Of a DNA stretch of 29,691 bases, positions 16,821 through 23,832 are shown piece by piece. The translations under genes were made by a program, and so were the position numbers. Source of the DNA: an uncultured Collinsella sp. (GTDB lineage: Bacteria > Actinomycetota > Coriobacteriia > Coriobacteriales > Coriobacteriaceae). The DNA lies in NCBI GenBank assembly GCA_900542155.1, contig UQMD01000024.1, positions 1-29,691 on the forward strand, written 5' to 3'. The notes below the pieces were generated by a model. That model did no database searches, was not told the origin of the DNA, and was given only the letters and a program-made list of their open reading frames with translations. Numbering within the stretch: the stretch's first letter is position 1; every line of letters starts with the position of its first letter.

Positions 16821-17001
16821 GGCGGGACTCCTTTATATGCGTGAAGGTGAAAATCGGCAGAGTTGATGGGGCGCGCGGCGCCACTGCGGGGGTAAGCCCG
16901 GCTAGAACATGTCGATCTTCAGATACATGCGCATCCCTTCGCGTATGGGGTACATAGTTGCGGTCTAACCCATACATGATAGCGTGCGCAGGCAAACCTG
17001 C

Positions 17002-17054
17002 ATATAACCCGCACGGAATGATTGGTGCAAACAATCCTGACCCCATTGCACCAA
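17002..17054 (-). promoter_or_regulatory. Candidate prfA promoter with overlapping dyad
   Basis: TTGGTGCAA (17022-17030) and TTGCACCAA (17046-17054) form a perfect 9-bp dyad with a 15-bp centre. The minus-strand -35 TTGCAC (17025-17030) lies in the left arm and is followed 17 bp later by TTATAT (17002-17007). The leader to prfA would be about 175 nt and contains a small GCAGG/CCTGC hairpin. The dyad could instead be a weak 3' hairpin of the peptidase gene that stops at 17069, because no T-run follows. The rest of 16821-17001 holds no recognisable gene. Confidence 0.4.
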
Positions 17055-17068
17055 GGGCTTGCTTTTGG

Positions 17069-18484
17069 CTAGAGCGTTTGGAGTAGAGCAACGAGGAAGC
17101 GGATGCCCTGGAGGTAGGCGCGGCGGGTGATGCGCTCGTTGGTGCCGTGGACGCCGCGATCACACTCGTCGTCATCAACCACAAAGGCCGAGAAGCGAAT
17201 GCACTCAGGGCAAATGCGCTGGTAGTTGGCAGCGTCGGTCGCACCGATCACGGTCGAGGGCACAATTGCCACTGGCTCGAATGATCCGTTTTCCTCCGTC
17301 CCCTTTGGATCACGGAAATAGCGGGCGGCGATGGAGCGAACCGCCTCGAGGCCGGGACCACCGATGCGCGGGGACGGCGAGGGTTCGGAGCTGCCGGGAC
17401 CCAGCTCCACTTCGACACGACCGGCAAGGTCCGCCCCGGCAACCGCCTCACGGCAGCGCGCCACAACGTCGGCCACGCTCGTGCCCTCGAGCATGCGGAA
17501 GTTAATGTTGGCCCACATATCCTGCGGCATCACGTTGGCGCCGGCGCTGCCTCCCTCGATCTGCGTGGGCGCGCAGGTGGTCGTCACCAGCGGATAGAGC
17601 TTCTTGCTGGCGAGGCAATCGCGGACAATGGCGCCCCCGTTGGCGGCAATCTCATCCGCCGTGTAGAGCCCCAGCTCGACAAGCTGCGCGGCAAGCAGAT
17701 CGGTCACGCGCGTCGGCCACTCGATATCGCAGATTGCGGCGATGGCACGGCTGAGCACCTCGAGCGACGTGCCGCCGTAGGGGTTAGACGAATGCCCGCC
17801 CGCGCTCTTCGTCTTGAGCACGATATCGGCATAGCCCTTTTCGGCCAGGTCGGCATGCATAAGCCAGCCCTCGCCCGCGCCGTACTCGGCAGCCGGAACG
17901 ATGCGGTAGTCGCCCTCGTCGATCAGGAACTCGAGCTCAACACCGCGCTCCTCGAGCACGCGGCCGATAGCTCCAGCGCCGTACTGCGTGGTTTCCTCGT
18001 CCTGGCCAAAGGCGAGCAACAGCGAACGCTTGTGCTCCCAACCGTGCGCCAATGCATACTCAACCGCCTCGAGAATGCCTGCGACCTGATCCTTCATGTC
18101 GATAGCGCCGCGGCCCCAAATGTAGGTGTCGTCCACGTGCCCGCTAAAGGGGGCGTGCGTCCAGTCGGCCTCGGTACCCGGCACCACGGGGACCACGTCC
18201 ATGTGGCCCATGAGCATAACGGGATTGAGAGCAGGGTCGGAGCCGACAAGCGTCACCAACAGCGAGTGGTCGATAAGCTCGACCTCGCCCGCCGCAAACA
18301 CGCGCGGCCAGGCCTGCTGCATATAGGCGCGCAGGTCGTCGAAGGGCTGCCAGTCCACCGCCTCGGCATCCATGCTCGAAATGGTCGGAAACGACAGCAC
18401 GCGGCCCAAGCGCTCGCACGCGCTGACCTCGTCTATATCGGCAAAATCGTCCTCATGCGCAAAGAAGCGCCAAACCTCGGCCAT
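17069..18484 (-). CDS. M20-family metallopeptidase (carboxypeptidase S / PM20D1-like)
   Basis: M20 enzymes use two metal ions to split C-terminal peptide or amide bonds. The 471-aa product shows MGHMDVVPV (His94, Asp96), the bridging Asp in YIWGRGAIDMKD (Asp129), the catalytic and ligand Glu pair in FGQDEETTQYGA (163-164) and DEGD near 189-192. A C-terminal His lies in GVHGTNERI. WTHAPFSGHVDDTYIWGRGA is typical of the carboxypeptidase S and PM20D1 branch, and a dimerisation lid follows from about residue 215. No signal peptide is visible, so it acts in the cytoplasm. It lies downstream of an amino acid ABC operon, which suggests dipeptide or N-acyl amino acid use, although a hairpin separates them. 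Confidence 0.9.
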   Translation of the reverse strand: MAEVWRFFAHEDDFADIDEVSACERLGRVLSFPTISSMDAEAVDWQPFDDLRAYMQQAWPRVFAAGEVELIDHSLLVTLVGSDPALNPVMLMGHMDVVPVVPGTEADWTHAPFSGHVDDTYIWGRGAIDMKDQVAGILEAVEYALAHGWEHKRSLLLAFGQDEETTQYGAGAIGRVLEERGVELEFLIDEGDYRIVPAAEYGAGEGWLMHADLAEKGYADIVLKTKSAGGHSSNPYGGTSLEVLSRAIAAICDIEWPTRVTDLLAAQLVELGLYTADEIAANGGAIVRDCLASKKLYPLVTTTCAPTQIEGGSAGANVMPQDMWANINFRMLEGTSVADVVARCREAVAGADLAGRVEVELGPGSSEPSPSPRIGGPGLEAVRSIAARYFRDPKGTEENGSFEPVAIVPSTVIGATDAANYQRICPECIRFSAFVVDDDECDRGVHGTNERITRRAYLQGIRFLVALLQTL

Positions 18485-18510
18485 GACATCCTTTCGATTG
18501 TGACGACAAA

Positions 18511-18531
18511 GGCCGCCCCACGGGAGCGGCC
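18511..18531 (-). terminator. Hairpin terminator after the ABC operon
   Basis: GGCCGC at 18511-18516 pairs with GCGGCC at 18526-18531, extended by further C/G pairs around an AC loop, in the 72-bp gap between the ABC ATPase and the peptidase. Only TTTGTCGT follows on the minus strand, so termination may be partial and the peptidase may still receive read-through. Confidence 0.6.
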
Positions 18532-18556
18532 CTGCAACGTAAGCGTTTGCGGTCGG

Positions 18557-19342
18557 TTATTTGTCCTCGAGATAGCGAGAGAGGAACTCACGAGTGCGCT
18601 GGTGTTTGGGGTTGCCGAAGAGCTCGGCCGGCGCGGCGTCCTCGAGCACCACGCCCTTGTCCATAAAGACCACGCGGTCGGACACCGTGCGGGCAAAGGC
18701 CATCTCGTGCGTGACGACAACCATGGTCATGCCGTCGGCCGCGAGCTTGCGCATGACCTCGAGCACCTCGCCCACGATCTCGGGGTCGAGTGCCGAAGTC
18801 GGCTCGTCGAACAGCATGATCTGCGGACTCATACATAGGGCACGAGCGATGGCCACGCGCTGTTTTTGACCACCGGACAGGCGGCCAACGGCGGCGTGCG
18901 CGAACTTTTCGAGTCCCACGCTCGTCAGATGCTCCATCGCGACCTTCTCGGCCTCGGCCTTGCTCATCTTTTTGAGCGTGACGGGCGCGAGCGTGCAGTT
19001 GTCGAGCACATCCATGTTGTTGAACAGGTTAAAGCCCTGGAACACCATGCCGATGTCCTCGCGCAATTTGTTGATGTTGCAGCGCTCGGCCGTGAGGTCC
19101 TGGCCGTGGAACCAGATGTGGCCCGCGTCCGGGGTCTCGAGCAGGTTGAGGCAGCGCAGGAAGGTCGATTTGCCCGAGCCCGAGGCGCCGATGATGGTGA
19201 CAACCTCACCGGAATTGACGGACAGGTCGATGCCCTTGAGTACCTCGAGTGAGCCAAAGCTCTTGCGCAGGCCCTCGACGCGGATAAGCGGCTCTTGGTT
19301 TTGCACGGCTGCCGCAGTGCCGGTAGTGGCGGTATCTGCCAT
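18557..19342 (-). CDS. Polar amino acid ABC transporter, ATP-binding protein
   Basis: This cytoplasmic ATPase drives the importer encoded by the two genes upstream. The 261-aa product has Walker A GASGSGKST (52-60), Q-loop VFQGFN, signature LSGGQKQRVAIARAL (155-169), Walker B IMLFDEPTSALD (175-186) and the switch His in VVVTHEM. The sequence is of the GlnQ/HisP/ArtP class, whose members serve amino acids such as Gln, His, Arg or cystine. The first 18 residues are a Thr/Ala-rich extension. It starts 22 nt after the permease stop, with GAGGAG upstream. Confidence 0.95.
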   Translation of the reverse strand: MADTATTGTAAAVQNQEPLIRVEGLRKSFGSLEVLKGIDLSVNSGEVVTIIGASGSGKSTFLRCLNLLETPDAGHIWFHGQDLTAERCNINKLREDIGMVFQGFNLFNNMDVLDNCTLAPVTLKKMSKAEAEKVAMEHLTSVGLEKFAHAAVGRLSGGQKQRVAIARALCMSPQIMLFDEPTSALDPEIVGEVLEVMRKLAADGMTMVVVTHEMAFARTVSDRVVFMDKGVVLEDAAPAELFGNPKHQRTREFLSRYLEDK

Positions 19343-19364
19343 GATGATTCTCCTCGTCTTGCGC

Positions 19365-20513
19365 CTAGTTGGAGCTGGGCAGCGTGGCAGGGGCCTCGGC
19401 GCCCAGCTTTTTGCCGAAGGCTTCGAGCAGGCGGCTCGCCACGAGTGTCAGGATCAGGTAGACCACGAGCGCCACGCAGTAGACCTCCATCTGGCGGTAG
19501 TACACGCCGGCGACCGTGGTAGTAGCGTACATAAGGTCGAACACGCCGATGACCGAGAGCACCGACGAGTCCTTAATGTTGATGATGAGCTCGTTGGTGA
19601 GCGCCGGAATCGCGTTTTTAATGCCTTGGGGGAACACGACTTTGCGCATGGCCTGCCACTGCGACAGGCCCAGCGAGCGCGCTGCCTCGGCCTGGCCGGG
19701 ATCGATGGACTCGATGCCGCCGCGCAGGACCTCCATCATGTAGGCGGTGGAGTTGAGCGAGATGGTGACGAGGCCGGCGGTGAAGGTACTCCAGATCTGG
19801 TTGGCCTGAGCGGTCTCGAAGCCCATGCCGCGCAAAACGGTAAAGCCCGCGTAATAGATGAGCAGGCCCTGGACCATCATGGGCGTGCCGCGCACGATGG
19901 TGGAGTAGATGGTCGCAAAGCCGCGGCCGATACTCTTAAAGAAGCGCACCAGGTCGTTGTCCACGCGGTCAAAGGTCTGAATACGCAGGAACACAAAGAG
20001 CAGCGCCAGGAAGAATGCGATGACGGTACCGAAGGTCGCAAGCGCGATGGTGATCTCGATACCGCGGATAAAGAAGTCGCCACTCTTGTAGGTCATGTAG
20101 ACCAGGCTCGACAAAAAGTCGCTGGGGTTGGAATCCGAGACAATGCTCACCTGCACCAGGTCGATAAACGACATGACGCAGCGGTCGATAAAGAAGATCG
20201 CCGCGATAGCGACCACGACATAGCTACCCAGGCGCGCGCCGCGGCGGAAACGCTCGGATGCGAACGGCGACTTTTCGCGATAGTCACTCCAGTGCATAAG
20301 CTTGGTGACAAGCGCCGCTGCCGACACGACAATCCAGGCCCAAAGAATCGCCCAAAGGCAATCCTGGAAGATACCGGTGGGGGCTAAGAAGCTCAGCGGT
20401 GTGGGGTTGCGCTGGCTAAACGCCAGGCCGAGCGCCGCGATGACGCTCGTGCCCAGGTATACATAACGGTGGTCGGCCTTGATAAAGGAGGCCAGACGGT
20501 TGATGGCTTTCAT
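19365..20513 (-). CDS. Polar amino acid ABC transporter, permease with N-terminal extension
   Basis: The C-terminal half (about residues 150-365) is the normal HisM/GlnP-type permease. It contains the EAA loop EAARSLGLSQWQAMRKVVFPQG that docks on the ATPase, then IPALTNELIINIKDSSVLSVIG. The total of 382 aa is well above the usual 215-250. The first 150 residues add about three more hydrophobic segments (roughly 18-32, 50-72 and 95-115) with a basic loop between them. These precede the first standard segment near 150-175. GGGAGG lies just before the ATG, and the binding-protein gene stops 9 nt upstream. The substrate cannot be told from sequence alone. Confidence 0.93.
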   Translation of the reverse strand: MKAINRLASFIKADHRYVYLGTSVIAALGLAFSQRNPTPLSFLAPTGIFQDCLWAILWAWIVVSAAALVTKLMHWSDYREKSPFASERFRRGARLGSYVVVAIAAIFFIDRCVMSFIDLVQVSIVSDSNPSDFLSSLVYMTYKSGDFFIRGIEITIALATFGTVIAFFLALLFVFLRIQTFDRVDNDLVRFFKSIGRGFATIYSTIVRGTPMMVQGLLIYYAGFTVLRGMGFETAQANQIWSTFTAGLVTISLNSTAYMMEVLRGGIESIDPGQAEAARSLGLSQWQAMRKVVFPQGIKNAIPALTNELIINIKDSSVLSVIGVFDLMYATTTVAGVYYRQMEVYCVALVVYLILTLVASRLLEAFGKKLGAEAPATLPSSN

Positions 20514-20522
20514 GCTGCCTCC

Positions 20523-21449
20523 CTATGCCGGCTGACGGTCGAGGCACGCGTCCCACATTTGGTCGCGCTCCTCTTGGCTAATGCCCTTGAGTGTCTTGTC
20601 GATGAGCTTAAGCAGTTTGTCCGAGCCCTTGCGGCAACCGACATTTGCCGTGACCTCCTGCTTAAAGCCCTCGCCCTCGGCAAAGTGGATGGGGACGATA
20701 CCGGGATTTTGGGCCATATAGCCCTTTTCGTTCTCAGTGTTGTAGGTCACGGCGTCGCACGTGCCCTGCAGCAGATTCGAGAACACCGTGGGGACCGAAT
20801 CGACCGGGTTCTTGTGCACAACGCCCGGAATCTCGTCGATGACGGTATCGAGCATGGTGTCCTTTTGGCCGAGCACCGTGGCACCGCTGAAGTCGCTGAG
20901 CTTGGTGGCGTTTTGGTAGGGCGAGCCCTCTTTTACGAACAGGCCAAAGTAGCCAATGAAGTACGGGTCGGAAAAGCCGACGGACTCCTCGCGCTCGGGC
21001 GTGGCGCTCATGCCGGCGATGATGAGGTCAATCTGGCCGTTGTTGAGCGAGTCGATAAGGCCCGAGAAGCTCTGCTTGACGGCAACGGGCTCGCCGCCGA
21101 GAGCCTTGCAGACGATCTTGGCGATCTGCACGTCGTAGCCATCGGCATAGGCGCCCTGCACGTTGTCGATGGGGATCGTGAACTCGCTGGCCTCGGAAAC
21201 CTGCCAGTTGTACGGGGCGTAGGCCGCCTCCATGCCGATGCGGATCTTATCCTTGCCGATCACAGAATCGGACAGGTCGTCGCGACCGCCGCCCGTCGTG
21301 GACTGAACTACTTCCAGCGTGGAGGGACGCTGGCAGCCGGCAAGTGCGCCGGCGACGACAGAAGCGCTCGCAGCGAGAGCGCTACCCAAAAAGATGCGAC
21401 GGCTGCATACCGGCTGTGGATGCGCGTCGCGTTGATGGGGAGAATGCAT
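20523..21449 (-). CDS. Amino acid ABC transporter substrate-binding lipoprotein, Tat-type signal
   Basis: This is the extracellular binding protein of the importer. The 308-aa product starts with SRRIFLG (16-22), which fits the twin-arginine consensus. A hydrophobic stretch and the lipobox LAGC (Cys39) follow, so it is probably a Tat-exported lipoprotein. The mature part is a family-3 (SBP_bac_3) periplasmic binding fold. It has KIRIGMEAAYAPYNW near the start, YDVQIAKIVCKALG, DLIIAGMSATPEREESVGFSDPYF, and GFKQEVTANVGCRKG at the end. I chose ATG at 21449 because AGGGAAGG lies 8 nt before it, while the open frame runs 24 codons further. The operon order is binding protein, permease, ATPase. Confidence 0.93.
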   Translation of the reverse strand: MHSPHQRDAHPQPVCSRRIFLGSALAASASVVAGALAGCQRPSTLEVVQSTTGGGRDDLSDSVIGKDKIRIGMEAAYAPYNWQVSEASEFTIPIDNVQGAYADGYDVQIAKIVCKALGGEPVAVKQSFSGLIDSLNNGQIDLIIAGMSATPEREESVGFSDPYFIGYFGLFVKEGSPYQNATKLSDFSGATVLGQKDTMLDTVIDEIPGVVHKNPVDSVPTVFSNLLQGTCDAVTYNTENEKGYMAQNPGIVPIHFAEGEGFKQEVTANVGCRKGSDKLLKLIDKTLKGISQEERDQMWDACLDRQPA

Positions 21450-21587
21450 AATCTGCCTTCCCTGTTGAATCGTATGCTGACGACTTAACAGGATATACGC
21501 CAGCGACCAGCAGCGCAGCACAAGCTCGAAAAATTAATAGACACACGGTAGTCATTGGGAGCGTCGATGTTTTGGCAATGCCAGCGG

Positions 21588-21687
21588 GCGCCACCCAGAG
21601 CGAACAAGTTAGCATGAAAAAGGCAAGGCATAGACCTTCTGGTCATGCCTTGCCTTTTGAATGACAAATTGTCGCTCTGGGTGGCGC
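21588..21687. repeat. 100-nt palindromic element, copy B
   Basis: The outer arms 21588-21603 (GCGCCACCCAGAGCGA) and 21672-21687 (TCGCTCTGGGTGGCGC) are perfectly complementary over 16 bp. The inner structure is as in copy A at 15612-15711. Relative to copy A, the sixth arm base is A paired with T instead of G paired with C, a true compensatory change. The centre carries the same terminator. It lies between the epimerase gene and the ABC operon. The remaining 21450-21587 leader of the ABC operon shows no clear promoter. Confidence 0.92.
21617..21658 (-). terminator. Bidirectional intrinsic terminator inside element B
   Basis: It is identical in stem and loop to the terminator at 15641-15682: a 10-bp G/C-rich stem with A/T ends, a bulge, and an inner GACC/GGTC stem. 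A T-run follows on both strands. It would end transcription of the epimerase gene before the ABC operon. Confidence 0.9.
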
Positions 21688-21728
21688 GCAGCGTCGACCG
21701 GTCCGTCGTTCGTTAGAACGGCGGAACC
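21685..21728 (-). repeat. Stop-codon hairpin with conserved tail behind the epimerase gene
   Basis: GAACGGCGGAACC (21716-21728) pairs imperfectly with 21700-21711, with one wobble and one mismatch, around loop GTTA. The tail CGCGCAGCGTCGA (21685-21697) is unchanged from copies A and C. The right arm matches copy C almost exactly, while the left arm has drifted. It ends 2 nt before the stop codon of the epimerase gene. Confidence 0.75.
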
Positions 21729-21729
21729 T

Positions 21730-22623
21730 CTAGAGCAGGGTAACGCTAAAGCTGCGAACGTCCGTCTCACCCGGTGCCAAGGTAATGGTGTTGACCTTGT
21801 GCTCAAAGACGTCGTCCTCGGTGTCCATGGTGGTGTGGCCGGTCCAGGGCTCGAGCGCCACAAACGGGGCGTCGTTGGCGGCAGACCACACGCCGATGTA
21901 CTTAAAGCCCTCAAAGTCGATCTTGACGCCGTGGCCCGACTTGCGGCCGCGCAGCGTGAGCGTGGAACCCGGGACATCGGTGAACATGATGGCATCGTTA
22001 TCGAAGCTGCGGTGCGTGATGGGCAGCACGTCCGAGTTATCGGGAGCCTTGTAGCTGCCCTCGAACGTCATAAGACCGTCGGGCGTGATGATGGGGGCCT
22101 CGTTAGTCCAAGCCTCGGTAAACGCCAGCTCGTAATCCTCGAACGCCTCGTCTTCGGCACCGGGGGCGGGCACGTTGAATGCAGGATGACCGCCCACCGA
22201 GAACGGCAGGGCCACGTCGCCGGTGTTGGTGACGGCAAAGGTCTGCGTGAGCGTGGCGTCGCCGGTCAGGGCATAGGTCATGTTGAGCTTAAAGTGGAAC
22301 GGGAACGCCTTGAGCAACTCGGGCGTGTCAGTGATCTCGTACGTTACCGAGGAGCCATCCTCCGAAACCTCGACCAACTTGTGCTCGACGATGCGAGCGA
22401 GTCCATGGCGCGGCATCTCGCAGGTGCCGGCCGCAGATGTCGCCATGTTGTTGCGCAGCGATCCCACGATGGGGAACAGGATAGGCGCATGCTTGCCCCA
22501 AAAGGCCGGGTCGCCCTGCCACAGATACTCGTTGCCGTTGAGGGCAAGGCTCGTGAGCTGGGCGCCCATGGAATCGATGGCCGCGGTGAGGCCGCCGCGC
22601 TTGATGGTAGTGACGGTGGACAT
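21730..22623 (-). CDS. Aldose 1-epimerase family protein (LacX-like)
   Basis: Aldose epimerases interconvert alpha and beta anomers of sugars. The 297-aa product has WGKHAPILFPIVGSLRNN near the N terminus and CEMPRHGLAR with a candidate active-site His. It also has SVGGHPAFNVP with the second His and VALEPWTG with the conserved Glu near the C terminus. LFPIVG and PRHGLAR are typical of the LacX branch rather than classical GalM, and some members act on sugar phosphates. The frame starts eight codons upstream, but the ATG at 22623 has GGAGGAAG before it. It follows the acidic membrane protein after 79 bp and ends at a stop-codon hairpin and element B. Confidence 0.9.
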   Translation of the reverse strand: MSTVTTIKRGGLTAAIDSMGAQLTSLALNGNEYLWQGDPAFWGKHAPILFPIVGSLRNNMATSAAGTCEMPRHGLARIVEHKLVEVSEDGSSVTYEITDTPELLKAFPFHFKLNMTYALTGDATLTQTFAVTNTGDVALPFSVGGHPAFNVPAPGAEDEAFEDYELAFTEAWTNEAPIITPDGLMTFEGSYKAPDNSDVLPITHRSFDNDAIMFTDVPGSTLTLRGRKSGHGVKIDFEGFKYIGVWSAANDAPFVALEPWTGHTTMDTEDDVFEHKVNTITLAPGETDVRSFSVTLL

Positions 22624-22702
22624 GCTACTTCCTCCAATAGTAAACAACGGTGTCGAGGGCTATTGTCCCACTCTTGGCGGCGGGGTTGAGCGACAGGTGC
22701 AG

Positions 22703-23572
22703 TTATTGAGCAATAGCGTAAAGGTCAAACCCGCCCTGCGGCGTGCTATCGACCGTATCGGGCGCCTGTGAATTAAAACTCACCGGAACCATGCGCTTTG
22801 AGGCACGGTAACGCGTGCCGTCGGTGGCGACGGGCGGCTCATCGACCGTGAGCTCGTAGTCGCCGGGCTTGAGCTCGATGCCGTCACCTTCGGAATTGAC
22901 GTATTGGTACTCGTCGATCGCTTGCCCCTTGAGCGTGCGACCCACGATATGGACGAGCATCTGGCTGTCGCCGCGCGCGGTGTCCCACGTCGCGCCGTCC
23001 TTGACCTCGACCGATACATGCACCGAGCGCGTGCGGCTGAGCGATTGCTCGACAGACATCTCGACCTTGGCGGCGTCTTTGCGCTGTTGTTCAACATGGC
23101 TCCAGACGTTTCCAATTACCGAGCATGCGATAACGCCGGCCATAAAGGCGATAAGGATGGGGCCAAGCGGAGAGCGACGTCCCGCATCTTCCTCGCGAGC
23201 CAGATCGGGGCGATGCGTGGGCGCAGGCGCCTGGGCACCCTGCGAGGGCACGTCGAGAATGCTGAAGGATGCCGTGCTGTCGGGATCGATAGTGTGACGC
23301 GGCTGCGGGGTCTTTGCCGGCGAGATGGACATGTCGGCTGGCTCACCCAGTGTGGCCGTGGCATCGGCCTTTGCCTCGTCGGCCTCGGCCTGGGCCCAAG
23401 CCTGTTCAAAGGTCAGGGGCTCGGCGGCATCGGAGGCGGCTTCAGGCTCGACACCGGCATCATTGCCGACCTCGTCCTCGTCGCTCGACACGTCACACGG
23501 AGCGGGCTCGTCCCACTCTTCGTCCGGAGCCTCGCCCTCGCTATACCACCATTCAAAGCTATCGATATCCAT
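22703..23572 (-). CDS. Acidic single-pass membrane protein of unknown function
   Basis: I do not recognise a family. The 289-aa product has a long acidic N-terminal part (residues 1-130) rich in Glu, Asp, Ala and Pro with no hydrophobic segment, probably disordered. Next is a short basic stretch (GRRSP) and one membrane helix at about 136-157. The C-terminal 130 residues look folded, with alternating beta-like strands (RSVHVSVEV, SQMLVHIVGR, PGDYELTV). By the positive-inside rule the N terminus is cytoplasmic and the C-terminal domain is outside. A GTG 11 codons upstream (23605) is an alternative start; the ATG at 23572 has AAGGGGG before it. It is divergent from the MFS gene and upstream of the epimerase gene. 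Confidence 0.75.
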   Translation of the reverse strand: MDIDSFEWWYSEGEAPDEEWDEPAPCDVSSDEDEVGNDAGVEPEAASDAAEPLTFEQAWAQAEADEAKADATATLGEPADMSISPAKTPQPRHTIDPDSTASFSILDVPSQGAQAPAPTHRPDLAREEDAGRRSPLGPILIAFMAGVIACSVIGNVWSHVEQQRKDAAKVEMSVEQSLSRTRSVHVSVEVKDGATWDTARGDSQMLVHIVGRTLKGQAIDEYQYVNSEGDGIELKPGDYELTVDEPPVATDGTRYRASKRMVPVSFNSQAPDTVDSTPQGGFDLYAIAQ

Positions 23573-23663
23573 ACGGGGCGCCCCCTTGGCCTCGCAAATA
23601 AACACTTGCTAGCCTTATACCCCCAGACGGCACGGCGGCTCGCCGGCACAGATAGGAAAACCA

Positions 23664-23716
23664 TCACAACATTCGACGCTTTTCCTCGTTTTCGAGATTT
23701 TCATCGAATGTTGTGA
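23664..23716. repeat. 13-bp inverted repeat in the divergent spacer
   Basis: TCACAACATTCGA (23664-23676) and TCGAATGTTGTGA (23704-23716) are perfectly complementary, 27 bp apart. A smaller CTCG/CGAG pair around TTTT lies almost at the same centre. It could be a terminator-like cruciform, a regulator site for one of the divergent genes, or a REP-like repeat. Confidence 0.75.
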
Positions 23717-23742
23717 CGGTTTGGGCGACTGGCTGGCAGAGC

Positions 23743-23775
23743 AATGTGACAAAGGGACTGCCCATTCGTCACATT
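23743..23775. repeat. 8-bp inverted repeat with nested GGG/CCC
   Basis: AATGTGAC (23743-23750) pairs with GTCACATT (23768-23775), and GGG/CCC lies inside (AAAGGGACTGCCCATTC). The layout resembles short REP-like palindromes. The TGTGA..TCACA spacing is wider than in a CRP site, so a CRP-type operator is unlikely. Confidence 0.65.
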
Positions 23776-23789
23776 CTGTTAGAGTTGCA

Positions 23790-23802
23790 GGGATTGAATC
23801 CC
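23790..23802. promoter_or_regulatory. 13-bp palindrome before the MFS gene
   Basis: GGGATTGAATCCC is a perfect palindrome around one G, 18 bp before the Shine-Dalgarno of the MFS gene. It could be an operator or simply a short hairpin in the leader. No clear -35/-10 pair is visible around it. Confidence 0.4.
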
Positions 23803-23832
23803 GCTTATTCATGCGACATTGGAGTGACAATC

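Noticed and set aside
16821..17001. Ribosomal protein L31 gene (rpmE) upstream of prfA, as in some bacteria
   Set aside because: Short frames here do not show the L31 Cys motif or start sequence.
18960..20387. 475-codon plus-strand open frame opposite the ABC transporter genes
   Set aside because: Composition (His, Asp, Gly-rich) is that of a shadow frame, and the opposite strand has clear ABC motifs.
21588..21700. T-box riboswitch in front of the amino acid ABC operon (GGGTGG-like sequence)
   Set aside because: The resemblance comes from the arm of the palindromic element; no specifier stem or full T-box consensus is present and the same sequence lies behind prfA.
23743..23775. CRP/FNR-like site (TGTGAC...GTCACA)
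   Set aside because: The half sites are 17 or more bases apart, much wider than a CRP or FNR site, and the inner GGG/CCC pair suggests a hairpin instead.
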